From NCBI GenBank assembly GCA_041484525.1, contig JBGPHT010000030.1, positions 1 to 60,098 of the forward strand: a DNA stretch of 60,098 bases, read 5' to 3'. Origin of the DNA: JBGPHT01 sp041484525 (lineage in GTDB: Bacteria > Acidobacteriota > Terriglobia > Bryobacterales > Bryobacteraceae). Every line of letters starts with the position of its first letter. Within the stretch, counting starts at the first letter, position 1. The translations under genes and the position numbers were made by a program. This document shows positions 16,840 to 25,537 of the stretch, one piece after another. Under the pieces are notes generated by a model. That model saw only the letters and a list, made by a program, of their open reading frames with translations. It did not search any database and was not told the DNA's origin.

Positions 16840-18680
16840 TTGCCCTCCTGTTTCACGATTTCATCGGTGACGGTGCGCGCGTCGAGCGGCAGCCCGCCGT
16901 AGTAGCGCACGCTGCGCAGTTTGGCGATCAGGTCGGGATCGAGCTCGAGCCGCATCAGCCCGAGTAACTGCCTGTCGCGGTTCTGGTCCACCACGTAAGT
17001 GCGGTCGTGGCGGCGGATGAAGTCGATCATGTGCTGCGTGAACGGATACGCTTTCAGCCGCAGGTAATCGGCATCGATGTCATACTCGGCCTTCAACTGG
17101 TCGCAGCTCTCGCGGACAGCGTAGTCCGACGTCCCCAGCGCGATGAACCCGATTTTCGCACCGGCGCGCTCGTGCAGCACCGGCTCCGGAACGTGCTGCC
17201 GCATCACTTCGAACTTGTGCGCCAGGCGGTCCATGTTGTGGACGTAATCGTCCTCGCGCTCGGTGTACTGCGCCTTCTCGTTGTGGCCGCTGCCGCGCGT
17301 AAAATAGGACGCCGACGGATGGTTGGTGCCGGGCAGCGTGCGGTAGCCGACGCCATCGCCATCGACATCCTTATACCGGGCGAAACTGCCCAACCGGTTC
17401 AGGTCCTCGGCGGTGAGCACCTTGCCGCGCTTGATCGGCTTCTCCGGATAGGCGAATGGATCGGCCATCCAGTTGTTCATGCCGAGATCGAGATCGCTCA
17501 TGACGAACACGGGAGTCTGGAACTGCTCGGCGAAGTCGAACGCGTCGCCCGCCATCGTGAAGCATTCCTCGGGCGAGCACGGGAAAAACATCGGATGTTT
17601 GGAGTCGCCGTGCGAGAGGATGGCGGTGGTCAGCAGGTCGCCCTGCTGGGTGCGCGTCGGCAGACCAGTAGATGGACCCACGCGCTCGACGTCGAAAATC
17701 ACCGCCGGGACTTCGGCGTAGTAGCCAAGCCCGATGAACTCCGACATCAGCGAGATACCAGGTCCGGCGGTGGCGGTCATCGAGCGCGCACCCGCCCAGC
17801 CGGCGCCCAGCGCCATGCCGATCGAAGCCAGCTCGTCTTCCGCCTGTACGATGGCGTAGGTGGCCTTGCCTGTTTCCTTATCATGCCGGAAGCGGCGCGC
17901 ATAGCCGATGAGCGATTCCACCAGCGACGACGACGGCGTGATGGGATACCACGTCACCACCGTAACACCGGCGAACATGGCGCCCAGCGCGCAGGCCGAG
18001 TTGCCGTCGATGATGATCTTGCCGGCGGTCTCGTTCATGCGCTCGACGCGGTAGGGGTCGGTCTTGGTGAGGGTCTTGGCGGCGTAGTCGTAGCCGGCTT
18101 GCGCCGCGCCCCAGTTCAGCTCGACGGCCTTCGCCTTCTTCTTGCCGAACTGCTTGGCCAGCGCGCGGTGAACCTCGTCCATTTCGATCCCGAGGATGCG
18201 CGCCACGATGCCGTCGTAAATCATGTTGCGGACCAGTTTCCGCAGCTTGGCCTCGGGGCAAACCGGCGCTACCAGCTTGTCGAAGGGAACGGGGTAGAAG
18301 TGGAGATCGCTGCGCAGTTCGTTGAGCTTCATCGGCTCGTCGTAGACGACGGCGGCGCCGCTCTCCAGATTCATGACGTCTTCGCGCGCCGTTTCCGGGT
18401 TCATCGCGACCAGGAAATCGATCTCCTTGCGTCGCCCGATGTACCCTTGCTTGCTCGCGCGTATCGTGAACCAGGTGGGCAGGCCCGCGATATTCGACGG
18501 AAACATATTCTTCCCCGAAACGGGGATGCCCATCTGAAAAATGGAGCGCATCAGAACGGAATTGGCAGTCTGGCTGCCCGATCCGTTTACCGTTGCGATC
18601 TGGATGCTGAAATCGTTGACAACCGAATGGCCCGAATGGCCTGACAGGGGCTCAGCCGGGGAAACCTCTAAAGTCGACAT
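16836..18680 (-). CDS. korA: 2-oxoacid:ferredoxin oxidoreductase, fused gamma-alpha subunit
   Basis: This 614-residue protein joins an N-terminal gamma domain (IQIATVNGSGSQTANSVL, residues of about 25-200) to the alpha domain (YPITPSSSLVE, then QAEDELASIGMALGAGWAG). This is the common arrangement in KorA-type enzymes. With KorB it forms the alpha-beta enzyme that feeds ferredoxin from the TCA cycle. The start is the ATG at 18678-18680, with AAGGAA about ten bases upstream; an upstream start at 18728 lacks support. Transcription probably starts in the 130-bp gap to the Uma2 gene. Confidence 0.9.
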   Translation of the reverse strand: MSTLEVSPAEPLSGHSGHSVVNDFSIQIATVNGSGSQTANSVLMRSIFQMGIPVSGKNMFPSNIAGLPTWFTIRASKQGYIGRRKEIDFLVAMNPETAREDVMNLESGAAVVYDEPMKLNELRSDLHFYPVPFDKLVAPVCPEAKLRKLVRNMIYDGIVARILGIEMDEVHRALAKQFGKKKAKAVELNWGAAQAGYDYAAKTLTKTDPYRVERMNETAGKIIIDGNSACALGAMFAGVTVVTWYPITPSSSLVESLIGYARRFRHDKETGKATYAIVQAEDELASIGMALGAGWAGARSMTATAGPGISLMSEFIGLGYYAEVPAVIFDVERVGPSTGLPTRTQQGDLLTTAILSHGDSKHPMFFPCSPEECFTMAGDAFDFAEQFQTPVFVMSDLDLGMNNWMADPFAYPEKPIKRGKVLTAEDLNRLGSFARYKDVDGDGVGYRTLPGTNHPSASYFTRGSGHNEKAQYTEREDDYVHNMDRLAHKFEVMRQHVPEPVLHERAGAKIGFIALGTSDYAVRESCDQLKAEYDIDADYLRLKAYPFTQHMIDFIRRHDRTYVVDQNRDRQLLGLMRLELDPDLIAKLRSVRYYGGLPLDARTVTDEIVKQEGK

Positions 18681-18810
18681 CGATCGGGATTCCTTGTATA
18701 GAGGAGTGTGGACCAGTTCACAGTTCAATTAAATTATACGCCCATTGCAGGCATTCCGGGCAATTCGCATAGCGTTAACTAAACGGAGTGTCGAGCGCGT
18801 CAACGAGTGT

Positions 18811-19353
18811 CTACAGGGGCTGGAAGATCTCGGCGACTTCTAGAGAGGTGCTTTCGAAGCGGTCAAGCGGGATGCTGTCGCCGGACTGGTGCACGCGTGA
18901 AGTCCCATCTCGCTGGATCACGGTAACCGAACGGTTGTCCTGATCTATGATCCAGCACTCGATGGCTCCGTTGGCCAGGCACAGCGATACCGTTTCCTGC
19001 AGTTGTCTCTTCGTGTTCGACGGAGACTTCACTTCGATCACCAGTTCGGGAGCGCCGCGGAGGTTGTCTTCGGGATCGATCGCATCCCAGCGCGCGCGGC
19101 TGATGGCGGCGACATCGGCAACGCGCAGTTCGAACTCGGCGACAGGGCGGTATGGAGTCTCGATCTCCACTTCGCCAAACGCGTGCAGTTTGGTTTCCAG
19201 CAGTCGCCTCAGCCGGCTCTGCAGTTTCCAGTGCTTCGACTTGGGCCGCGTCACCGCGACCACTTCTCCGTAATGCAGTTCATACGCGTATTCGCCGCCT
19301 TCCGGAAGCTCTCGAAACTGCGCGACTGTGATCAGATTTGGAAGCGCCGCCAT
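18811..19353 (-). CDS. Uma2-family (DUF820) PD-(D/E)XK nuclease-like protein
   Basis: This 180-residue protein matches the Uma2/DUF820 pattern: an N-terminal ELHYGEVV segment, a central VADVAAISRARW, and the nuclease-fold core PELVIEVKSPSNT with the E-x-K catalytic pair, then a glutamine/tryptophan strand (IECWIIDQDN). Such genes are abundant in cyanobacteria and Acidobacteriota; their role is unknown and they are often mobile. It is divergent from the next antitoxin gene by 68 bp. Confidence 0.85.
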   Translation of the reverse strand: MAALPNLITVAQFRELPEGGEYAYELHYGEVVAVTRPKSKHWKLQSRLRRLLETKLHAFGEVEIETPYRPVAEFELRVADVAAISRARWDAIDPEDNLRGAPELVIEVKSPSNTKRQLQETVSLCLANGAIECWIIDQDNRSVTVIQRDGTSRVHQSGDSIPLDRFESTSLEVAEIFQPL

Positions 19354-19392
19354 ATCGAGCTTATTCTACTCTCTTTGCGCTGTGACCGGAAT

Positions 19393-19424
19393 TTACACGA
19401 ATCTCGTGTTACACTGATTTCGTG
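19393..19424 (+). promoter_or_regulatory. Tandem 16-bp repeat overlapping the antitoxin start codon
   Basis: Two adjacent copies, TTACACGAATCTCGTG (19393-19408) and TTACACTGATTTCGTG (19409-19424), match at 13 of 16 positions. The first contains the inverted pair ACACGA/TCGTGT with the following T. The second copy ends in the GTG start codon of the antitoxin. This looks like an operator for a ribbon-helix-helix autorepressor. Confidence 0.6.
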
Positions 19425-19655
19425 CTGAAGAATGTAACGATCACCGTCCCCGAAGAGCTTCTCCGCCAGGTGCGAGTCAAGGCGGCCGAAGAGGACGTGT
19501 CCGTGTCCAAACTCTTTGTTAAGGCGGTCGAACACGAGCTTCGGCAGGCAGACGATCATTGGGCTGCCTACAAGCGGATGCTGCGGATCAAGCCCGTCCG
19601 GGGGCTCAAGGGCTCACGGCCATTGACCAGGGACGAGGCGCATGCGCGCCGGTGA
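19422..19655 (+). CDS. Ribbon-helix-helix (CopG-like) antitoxin
   Basis: This 77-residue protein opens NVTITVPEELLRQVRVKAAE, the beta-strand and helix of a ribbon-helix-helix DNA-binding domain, followed by SVSKLFVKAVEHEL. The C-terminal half (RGLKGSRPLTRDEAHARR) would bind the toxin. GTG is the start; no good Shine-Dalgarno sequence is visible, and the start lies inside the putative operator, so the message may be nearly leaderless. It overlaps the PIN toxin gene by 14 bp. Confidence 0.75.
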   Translation: MLKNVTITVPEELLRQVRVKAAEEDVSVSKLFVKAVEHELRQADDHWAAYKRMLRIKPVRGLKGSRPLTRDEAHARR

Positions 19656-20085
19656 GCTCTTCTTCATAGACACGAATGTCCTCGTCTACTGGCTGGATGA
19701 GTCGGATCGGTCCAAACACGAGATGGCGCGCCGCTGGATCGAGGCGCTTTGGGAGGGCCCCAGAGGCCGGGTCAGTTGGCAGGTCCTGAACGAGTTCTAC
19801 GTGAATGGCGTTCGCAAACTCGGCGCGCGGCCGCGGGATGTGCGCGTCGTCGTAGAATCGCTCGCTCGCTTACAGCCTGTGGGGTTCGGGTTGGCGCTTG
19901 TTCAACGCGCCTGGCACTGGGAAACCAAGGCTGGCGTGCCTTATTGGGACGGCCTCATCATCGCGGCGGCGGAATCCGCAGAATGCTCTTTCCTGCTGAG
20001 CGAGGATTTTCAGGCGGGGCAGAAGTTCGGAAAGGTTACGGTGATCCATCCTTTTCGGACAAAGGTGGAAGACGTATTTCGGTGA
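19642..20085 (+). CDS. PIN-domain toxin VapC
   Basis: This 147-residue PIN-domain ribonuclease is the toxin of the module. The acidic residues expected at the metal site are visible: Asp in FIDTNVLVYW, Glu in VLNEFYV, Asp in PYWDGLIIAAA and Asp in LLSEDFQAG. Unlike the PIN protein at 3989-4408 it keeps every key acid and has an ATG. Its last codons (DVFR then TGA) lie in the first bases of a REP-like element (ATTTCGGTGACAGG), so the element provides the stop codon. Confidence 0.88.
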   Translation: MRAGELFFIDTNVLVYWLDESDRSKHEMARRWIEALWEGPRGRVSWQVLNEFYVNGVRKLGARPRDVRVVVESLARLQPVGFGLALVQRAWHWETKAGVPYWDGLIIAAAESAECSFLLSEDFQAGQKFGKVTVIHPFRTKVEDVFR

Positions 20086-20200
20086 CAGGCTACACAACCT
20101 CGAAATACAGCGACGGACCAGACGTGGGGCATTTCGGTGACAGGCAACGAAATTCCGCGCAGAGACGGCGCGGAAGGTTTCGTAGCCTGTCACCGAAATG
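20076..20200. repeat. REP-like palindromic elements, copy B (double)
   Basis: A half element, ATTTCGGTGACAGGCTAC, starts at 20076. It is followed by a complete hairpin at 20130-20200 with arms CATTTCGGTGACAGGC and GCCTGTCACCGAAATG, and inner stems CGAAA/TTTCG and CCGCGC/GCGCGG. Compared with copies A and C the arms carry GGTGACAGG in place of GGGGACAGG, with the matching change in the opposite arm. It lies between the convergent vapC and speA genes and may act as a bidirectional terminator or mRNA stabiliser. Confidence 0.85.
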
Positions 20201-20205
20201 CGGAT

Positions 20206-22152
20206 CTACTGTTCGTGGACGTCTTCCAGATAGGTGTAGCCGTGCAGGCCCTCTTCGTAGAACTTGAGCAGCGCGCCGCTTTCTTCGTAGGTCAGGCGGC
20301 TTTCGCGCAACGCGGTCTCCACGTCGCGGCGCAGCTTGGTCACTAGCGAGTCCGACTTGAACTGCACGTAGTCCAGCACTTCACGAACTGTGTCGCCTTT
20401 GATCACCGAATCCAGAATCACGTCGCCGGCCGGACCCAGGCGGACGTGTACGGCGTTGGTGTCGCCGAACAGGTTGTGCAGGTCGCCCAGAATCTCCTGG
20501 TAGGCGCCCAGCAGGAACGCGCCCAGGTAGTAATTGGCGCCGTTGAACGGGTGGAGCTGCAGTGTGCGCTTCACGTCGCGGCGGTCGATGAAGGCGTCCA
20601 CCTTGCCGTCCGAATCGCAGGTGATATCGCCCAGCACGGCGGGGCGGCTTGGCTCTTCCTCCAGCCGATGGATCGGCATGATGGGGAAAAGCTGCTTGAT
20701 GGCCCAACTGTCCGGCATGCTCTGGAACAGCGAAAAGTTGCAGAAATAGGTGTCGGAAAGGATGGCGTCGATGCCCTCCAACTCTTCCGGAAAATAATCC
20801 AGCTCGCCCGCCTGCTTCTGGATCTTGCGCGTGATTGCCCAGTACAGATTTTCCGCGATGCAGCGCTGCTCGAGCGAAAGGTAGCCCAGGCTGAACAGGT
20901 TCAACGCCTGGTCGAGCGCCTGCTGCGTATCGTGGTAGCTCTCGAGCAGATTCTTCGAGCTCAGCCCACGGTACGTCTCCTGCAGATCGATCAGTGGCTG
21001 CTCGGCTTCGGGCGGCAGCTCCGTCGCCACATCCGCCTCGCCCATTCCCGCCACGCCCAGCACATTGAACACCAGCACGCTGTGATAGGCGGCGATGGCG
21101 CGCCCGCTCTCGGTGACGATCGTGGGATGCGCCACGCCCACTTCGTCGCAGACGTTTTGCACGTGGTAGATGACGTCGTTGGCGTATTCCTGCAGCGTGT
21201 AATTGACGCTCGATTCGAAATCCGTCTGCGACCCGTCGTAGTCGATCCCCAGGCCGCCGCCCACGTCCAAATACTTCAGGCCGGCGCCGGCGCGCGCCAG
21301 TTCCACGTACACTCGCACCGCCTCGTTGACCGCGCCCTTGATCTGCCGGATATTCGTAATCTGGCTGCCCAGGTGGAAGTGCAGCAGGTTGATGCAGTCC
21401 GTCATCCCCAGCTCCTTCAACTCCTGTAGCGCGCGCATCGCCTCGGTCGCCGACAGTCCGAATTTCGACCGGTATCCGCCCGACGATTTCCACCGCCCCG
21501 ACCCGCGGCTCGCCAGCTTCACCCGCAGCCCGATCGACGGCCGCACGCCCACCCGCTGGCTGTACTTCAGAATGAGCTGCAGCTCGGTATACTTCTCAAC
21601 AACCGGAATGATGTGCCGCCCCACCTTCTGGGCCAGCATCGCCATCTCGATGTATTCGTCGTCCTTGAAACCGTTGCAGATGATCGGCGTGTCGTTGTCG
21701 GCCAGGGCCATCACCACCATCAGCTCGGGCTTCGATCCGGCCTCCAGGCCGAAGCGGTATGGCTTGCCGAACTCGAGCACCTCTTCGACTACCTGCCGCT
21801 GCTGATTCACCTTGATCGGGTACACGCAGCAGTACGCGCCCTGATACTTGTGTTCGGCGATGGCGGTTTGGAAGGCACTGTGAATCTCGCCCAGGCGGTG
21901 CTTGAGAATGTCGGCGAACCGCACCAGGATGGGGAGGTTGATGCCGCGCAGCACGAGCGTATCGATCAGTTCCTTCAGGTCGATCGAGCGCGCCGCGTCC
22001 TTCTCGGGATGCACGCGGACGTGGCCGTTCTCACCAACCGAGAAATATCCCTTGCCCCAGTTCGCGACATCGTAGAAGTCGCTGGCAACCTGCGGCGTCC
22101 ATCTTTCGGTGGGCTCCATGACGATCGAGCCCTTGCGGCCGTTTCTTTCCAA
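20206..22152 (-). CDS. speA: Biosynthetic arginine decarboxylase SpeA
   Basis: SpeA converts arginine to agmatine, the first step of one polyamine pathway; it uses PLP. The 648-residue protein has the PLP-lysine motif YPIKVNQQRQVVEE in the N-terminal barrel, the conserved LHFHLGSQ segment, GGGLGIDYDGSQTD, and a C-terminal domain with FVCDEVG-like and GSFTGAY-like regions. I prefer the TTG at 22150-22152 because AGGAG lies 8 bp upstream; the ATG at 22117-22119 gives a 637-residue form starting MEPTERW. The stop is 5 bp from the REP hairpin. Confidence 0.93.
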   Translation of the reverse strand: MERNGRKGSIVMEPTERWTPQVASDFYDVANWGKGYFSVGENGHVRVHPEKDAARSIDLKELIDTLVLRGINLPILVRFADILKHRLGEIHSAFQTAIAEHKYQGAYCCVYPIKVNQQRQVVEEVLEFGKPYRFGLEAGSKPELMVVMALADNDTPIICNGFKDDEYIEMAMLAQKVGRHIIPVVEKYTELQLILKYSQRVGVRPSIGLRVKLASRGSGRWKSSGGYRSKFGLSATEAMRALQELKELGMTDCINLLHFHLGSQITNIRQIKGAVNEAVRVYVELARAGAGLKYLDVGGGLGIDYDGSQTDFESSVNYTLQEYANDVIYHVQNVCDEVGVAHPTIVTESGRAIAAYHSVLVFNVLGVAGMGEADVATELPPEAEQPLIDLQETYRGLSSKNLLESYHDTQQALDQALNLFSLGYLSLEQRCIAENLYWAITRKIQKQAGELDYFPEELEGIDAILSDTYFCNFSLFQSMPDSWAIKQLFPIMPIHRLEEEPSRPAVLGDITCDSDGKVDAFIDRRDVKRTLQLHPFNGANYYLGAFLLGAYQEILGDLHNLFGDTNAVHVRLGPAGDVILDSVIKGDTVREVLDYVQFKSDSLVTKLRRDVETALRESRLTYEESGALLKFYEEGLHGYTYLEDVHEQ

Positions 22153-22283
22153 CTCGCGTTCTCCTCTTGCTACTCCCCTCGTGGGATGGCTATCCAATTA
22201 AGACGAGGGGCTCAGAGTTTTAGTTTCCTTCGAAATACTTGACACGGCAAGCGGAAATTGGAGGTGGGATGATTTTCCCCGGC

Positions 22284-22298
22284 GGATGACAGACCGGT
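22284..22298. other. 15-bp motif shared with the korB downstream region
   Basis: GGATGACAGACCGGT occurs here, upstream of speA, and again at 15706-15720. Both copies lie in non-coding DNA and are followed by (G/T)ACG. In this copy CCGG flanks both sides, giving a possible small stem. Confidence 0.4.
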
Positions 22299-22312
22299 TA
22301 CGGCTACAACCC

Positions 22313-22399
22313 ATTCACCGCCGAGACGCCGAGGCACCGAGAAAACAAAGGGCAATTCTAATTCTTGTGTTCTCCGCGTCTCGGGCCTTGGCGGTGAAT
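22313..22399. repeat. Dispersed hairpin repeat (ACCGCCGAGACG type), copy 1
   Basis: An 87-bp imperfect palindrome opens ATTCACCGCCGAGACGCCGA and closes with CCTTGGCGGTGAAT, with an A/T-rich centre. A relative lies at 55725-55817. Repeats of this general type are scattered in intergenic DNA of many bacteria. It ends 8 bp from the stop codon of the S9 peptidase gene and lies upstream of speA. Confidence 0.7.
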
Positions 22400-22407
22400 G
22401 CCTGCCT

Positions 22408-24453
22408 TTATTCCCCGTGCGACACAATCGCCGCCTTGCTCTCCTTCGTCCGCCATTTCTCGAACCACGCCAGCAGGTAAAGCTGCTGCGAAACGCGGTG
22501 CGACGGACGGCGCCAGCCGTGGAATTCCTCCGGCATCCGCACCAGCAGCGTCTCCTTCTTCAGGATCTTCAGGGCGCGGTAGAACTCCTCGCTCTGTGTG
22601 ATCGGCGTCCGCAAATCGGCCTCACCGGTCATCACCATGGTGGGAGTGGTCACGTTGGCCACGTAGTGCAGGGGGGAGCGGACGGCGTATTGCATCGGGT
22701 CCTCCCATGGGTATTTGGTGAACTGGTCGTACCAGTTCTGGCCGTCGGTGTTGCCCACGAATGAGCCCCAGTCGATTACCGGGCGCATGGAAACCGCCGC
22801 GCGGAACCGGTCCGTGTGCCCCACAATCCACGCCGTCAGGACACCGCCACCGGAGCCGCCGCAGACGAAGAGGTTGTCCTTGTCGATCCATCCTTTGGCG
22901 AGTGCGGCGTCCACCCCCGCCATCAGGTCGTCGTAGTCCTTCCCCGGGTACGAGTGCTGGATGCCGTTGACGAACTCCTGTCCGTAGCCGGTGGAGCCGC
23001 GTGGATTCAGGAACAGCACGGCATAGCCATTAGCGGCGAAGTTCTGGAAATCCCAGTTGAACGCTGTCGAGTACATCGACCACGGACCGCCGTGGATATA
23101 CAGCACCAGCGGGTATTTCTTCGCGCGGTCGAATTCGGCCGGTTGTATCAGCCAGCCCTGCACCGCGAGGCCGTCGGGTGCCTTGTAGTTGAGCTCCTCC
23201 ACGTCGCCGAGTTTCACGCCCGACAACACGTCCTCATTCACGTCCACCAGTTTTCGGATGTCGCCGGGGCGGTCCAAAGCGAACGCCACCAGCGCGCCCG
23301 GTTCGTGGAACCCGCTCCGCACCGCCGCCGCGCGCCCGTTGCGCGCCACCGACAAACCCGTCAGCACCTGCGTGCCGCTGGTGACCGGACGCGGCTTGTC
23401 GCCGTAATCCATCTTGAGCGAAGCGAAGTACACGTTCTCGACGCCCTTCTCCTGCATCAGGTAGTGGACGCCCGACCCGTCCTCCGCCCAATGAATATCG
23501 GTGGGCGCGCTCGGCAGCTTCCCGGCCCACAGCCGTTTCTGCCCGCCGGCCGCGTCCATCAGGTAGAGGTTAGAGATGGTATTGGTGAGCCCCTGCTCGT
23601 CATAGCCGGTGTACGCGATCCACTTGCCGTCGGGCGACGGCCGCGGATTCGTGTCCGGCCCCTTGCGCCCGGTGAGTTGCTGGACCTCGAGCGTCTTCAC
23701 ATCGACGGCGTAGATCTCGGAGTCGCCCTTGAGGTACTCGGCATCCGGCTTACGAATACCGGCAACGTAAATGGTGTTGCCGTCGCGCGACCATTCCGCC
23801 GCGCTGTGATTGTAGTTCCCCTGCGTGATCTGGCGCGGCGTTCCGCCCAGCGAGGAATCGACCACGAAGACGTGGTTGTAGCCTTTCGCCACCGGCCCCA
23901 CGCCGTCGCGCCCCCAGGTCAAGCGGTCGACGATGGTTGCGCCCTTGGCGAGCTGCGCGCCTTTGGGTGTCTTGGGCAGCTTGATCGCAAGGATCGGCGT
24001 CTCGTCCGGAATCGTCAGGTTGAACGCGATCCACTTGCCGTCGGGCGACCAGCGAAGCTCGGAGGGCGTGTAGTCCACGTGCGTCAACTGGCTCACCTCG
24101 CGCGTGTCGGCCCACATCGAATGGACCTGGGACGCGCCCGACCGCGTCGAGAGGAACGCGATGCGCTTCCCGTCGGGCGACCACACCGGCGCCGAATCGC
24201 GCCACGCACCCTGCGTCAGCTCGCGCGGATGCGATCCGTCAAATCCGACCAGCCACAAATTGGCCTGCGCCTGATCTTTGGTAGTGTCGGTCCAGCCGCG
24301 CGTGAACACGATCTGCGACCCGTCCGGCGCCATGTCGGGGGCCGTCACCGTTTCCATTTGGAAGAAGGTCTCCTTGTCGAGGTAGTGGGGTTTCGTCTGG
24401 GCAGCAACCAGCGTCGCCAGGACCAACGTTGCGGCGAAAAAACATGCCTTCAT
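22408..24453 (-). CDS. Secreted S9-family (prolyl oligopeptidase-like) peptidase
   Basis: This 681-residue exported peptidase has signal peptide MKACFFAATLVLATLVAAQ. Residues of about 30-400 form a WD40-like beta-propeller (repeated SPDGKRIAF, SPDGKWIAF, SPDGKWIAY motifs). The alpha/beta hydrolase domain follows, with the nucleophile in CGGSGGGVLTAW, Asp in TGEADLRTPI and His in EEFHGW. It resembles acylaminoacyl- or dipeptidyl-peptidases that trim oligopeptides in the periplasm. The gene stands alone, bounded by the hairpin repeat on one side. Confidence 0.92.
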   Translation of the reverse strand: MKACFFAATLVLATLVAAQTKPHYLDKETFFQMETVTAPDMAPDGSQIVFTRGWTDTTKDQAQANLWLVGFDGSHPRELTQGAWRDSAPVWSPDGKRIAFLSTRSGASQVHSMWADTREVSQLTHVDYTPSELRWSPDGKWIAFNLTIPDETPILAIKLPKTPKGAQLAKGATIVDRLTWGRDGVGPVAKGYNHVFVVDSSLGGTPRQITQGNYNHSAAEWSRDGNTIYVAGIRKPDAEYLKGDSEIYAVDVKTLEVQQLTGRKGPDTNPRPSPDGKWIAYTGYDEQGLTNTISNLYLMDAAGGQKRLWAGKLPSAPTDIHWAEDGSGVHYLMQEKGVENVYFASLKMDYGDKPRPVTSGTQVLTGLSVARNGRAAAVRSGFHEPGALVAFALDRPGDIRKLVDVNEDVLSGVKLGDVEELNYKAPDGLAVQGWLIQPAEFDRAKKYPLVLYIHGGPWSMYSTAFNWDFQNFAANGYAVLFLNPRGSTGYGQEFVNGIQHSYPGKDYDDLMAGVDAALAKGWIDKDNLFVCGGSGGGVLTAWIVGHTDRFRAAVSMRPVIDWGSFVGNTDGQNWYDQFTKYPWEDPMQYAVRSPLHYVANVTTPTMVMTGEADLRTPITQSEEFYRALKILKKETLLVRMPEEFHGWRRPSHRVSQQLYLLAWFEKWRTKESKAAIVSHGE

Positions 24454-24571
24454 GAACCCTCCTGATGAGATAGATTATGCCAGGAACGCCGCCCGAGAGA
24501 AATCACCAGCACTGGCATCGCGCCCGAGGAGGCTGGATTTGCGGAACGGTGATAAACTTAACAAATACAAA

Positions 24572-25327
24572 ATGCCGCGCTTCCGGATCGGCCCACTCCT
24601 GATTGTTTTTGTTCTTTTTGCGCTTCCCGCCGGCATGACGGCCGGAACGTTCTCTTTCACCGGCGTTTTTCAGTACGACACCGACGTCCAGTTTTTCAGC
24701 TTCACATTGGCCGCGCCGGCCACGGGCGTCGCTCTCCGCACCTGGTCATACGCGGGAGGTGTCAACGGCGCGGGCCAGACCATCGGGAGCGGTGGATTCG
24801 AGCCGACGCTGAACCTGTACCAATCCGATGGAACGCAGATGAACCCCGGTATCTCGGGGCCCTGCTCCAATCCGCTGAGCGGGAATCCGGTGGCAGATCT
24901 GCTTCCGGATTCAATCACCGGGGCGTGTGCCGATGTCTATTACCCGACGACCCTGAGTTTCCCGGGCGGGCTCTGGTCTCCCGGAACCTACATCGTGGCG
25001 CTGACGCTGTTCGCCAATCAAGGAATAGGAAACCTGTCGGACGGCTTCTTTGCACCGAGTATTCTCGGACTCCCCGTGCCGAGCAACTTCACCTGCCAGG
25101 TTGGACCGCTCGGGTATCAGGGAACCCCGCCCACCGCTCCCGTAACGGATCCTTTCTGTGATGAATGGTCGCCCGGAGTGGAGCGAACCGGCGCCTGGGC
25201 CCTCGATATCCTCAATGTCGACAGTGCCACCCAGGCAGCGGCGGTTCCGGAACCTGGAACTCTCTCGTTCGCGCTATTGGGCGCCGCCACGGTGCTCGCC
25301 GCCCGCTTCCGGACGCGGCGCGGCTGA
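24572..25327 (+). CDS. PEP-CTERM-anchored secreted protein, DVUA0089-like
   Basis: This 251-residue protein has an N-terminal signal (PLLIVFVLFALPAGMTAG) and ends in the PEP-CTERM sorting tail: VPEPGT, a hydrophobic helix (FALLGAATVLAA) and a basic RFRTRRG end. Such tails are cleaved by exosortase. The mature part has a DVUA0089-like beta fold (FQYDTDVQFFSF) with Gly/Pro-rich loops and several Cys. ATG 24572 is preferred; an upstream in-frame start would place charged residues before the signal. No clear Shine-Dalgarno is visible. No exosortase gene is in the window. Confidence 0.75.
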   Translation: MPRFRIGPLLIVFVLFALPAGMTAGTFSFTGVFQYDTDVQFFSFTLAAPATGVALRTWSYAGGVNGAGQTIGSGGFEPTLNLYQSDGTQMNPGISGPCSNPLSGNPVADLLPDSITGACADVYYPTTLSFPGGLWSPGTYIVALTLFANQGIGNLSDGFFAPSILGLPVPSNFTCQVGPLGYQGTPPTAPVTDPFCDEWSPGVERTGAWALDILNVDSATQAAAVPEPGTLSFALLGAATVLAARFRTRRG

Positions 25328-25537
25328 TCCCGGCGGCCTGTCTTCCCGTCAATTCGAACCCTCTCTGGCAGCGCTCACGGCCCTTCTGATGCGTCCGATT
25401 CATCCCACCTTCCGGGGATGCCGTCAAGCCATCTGGTGCGGAAGCGCACGGCCAGGGCCACCCGGATGTTCCCATTCGAACCTAAGTCATTAGGTCCCAG
25501 ACCGGGGCCGCCCCTATACTCCGATTCACGAGGGCTC

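Noticed and set aside
17007..18644. Open frame of 545 residues antisense to korA
   Set aside because: It mirrors the korA coding frame and has no domain features.
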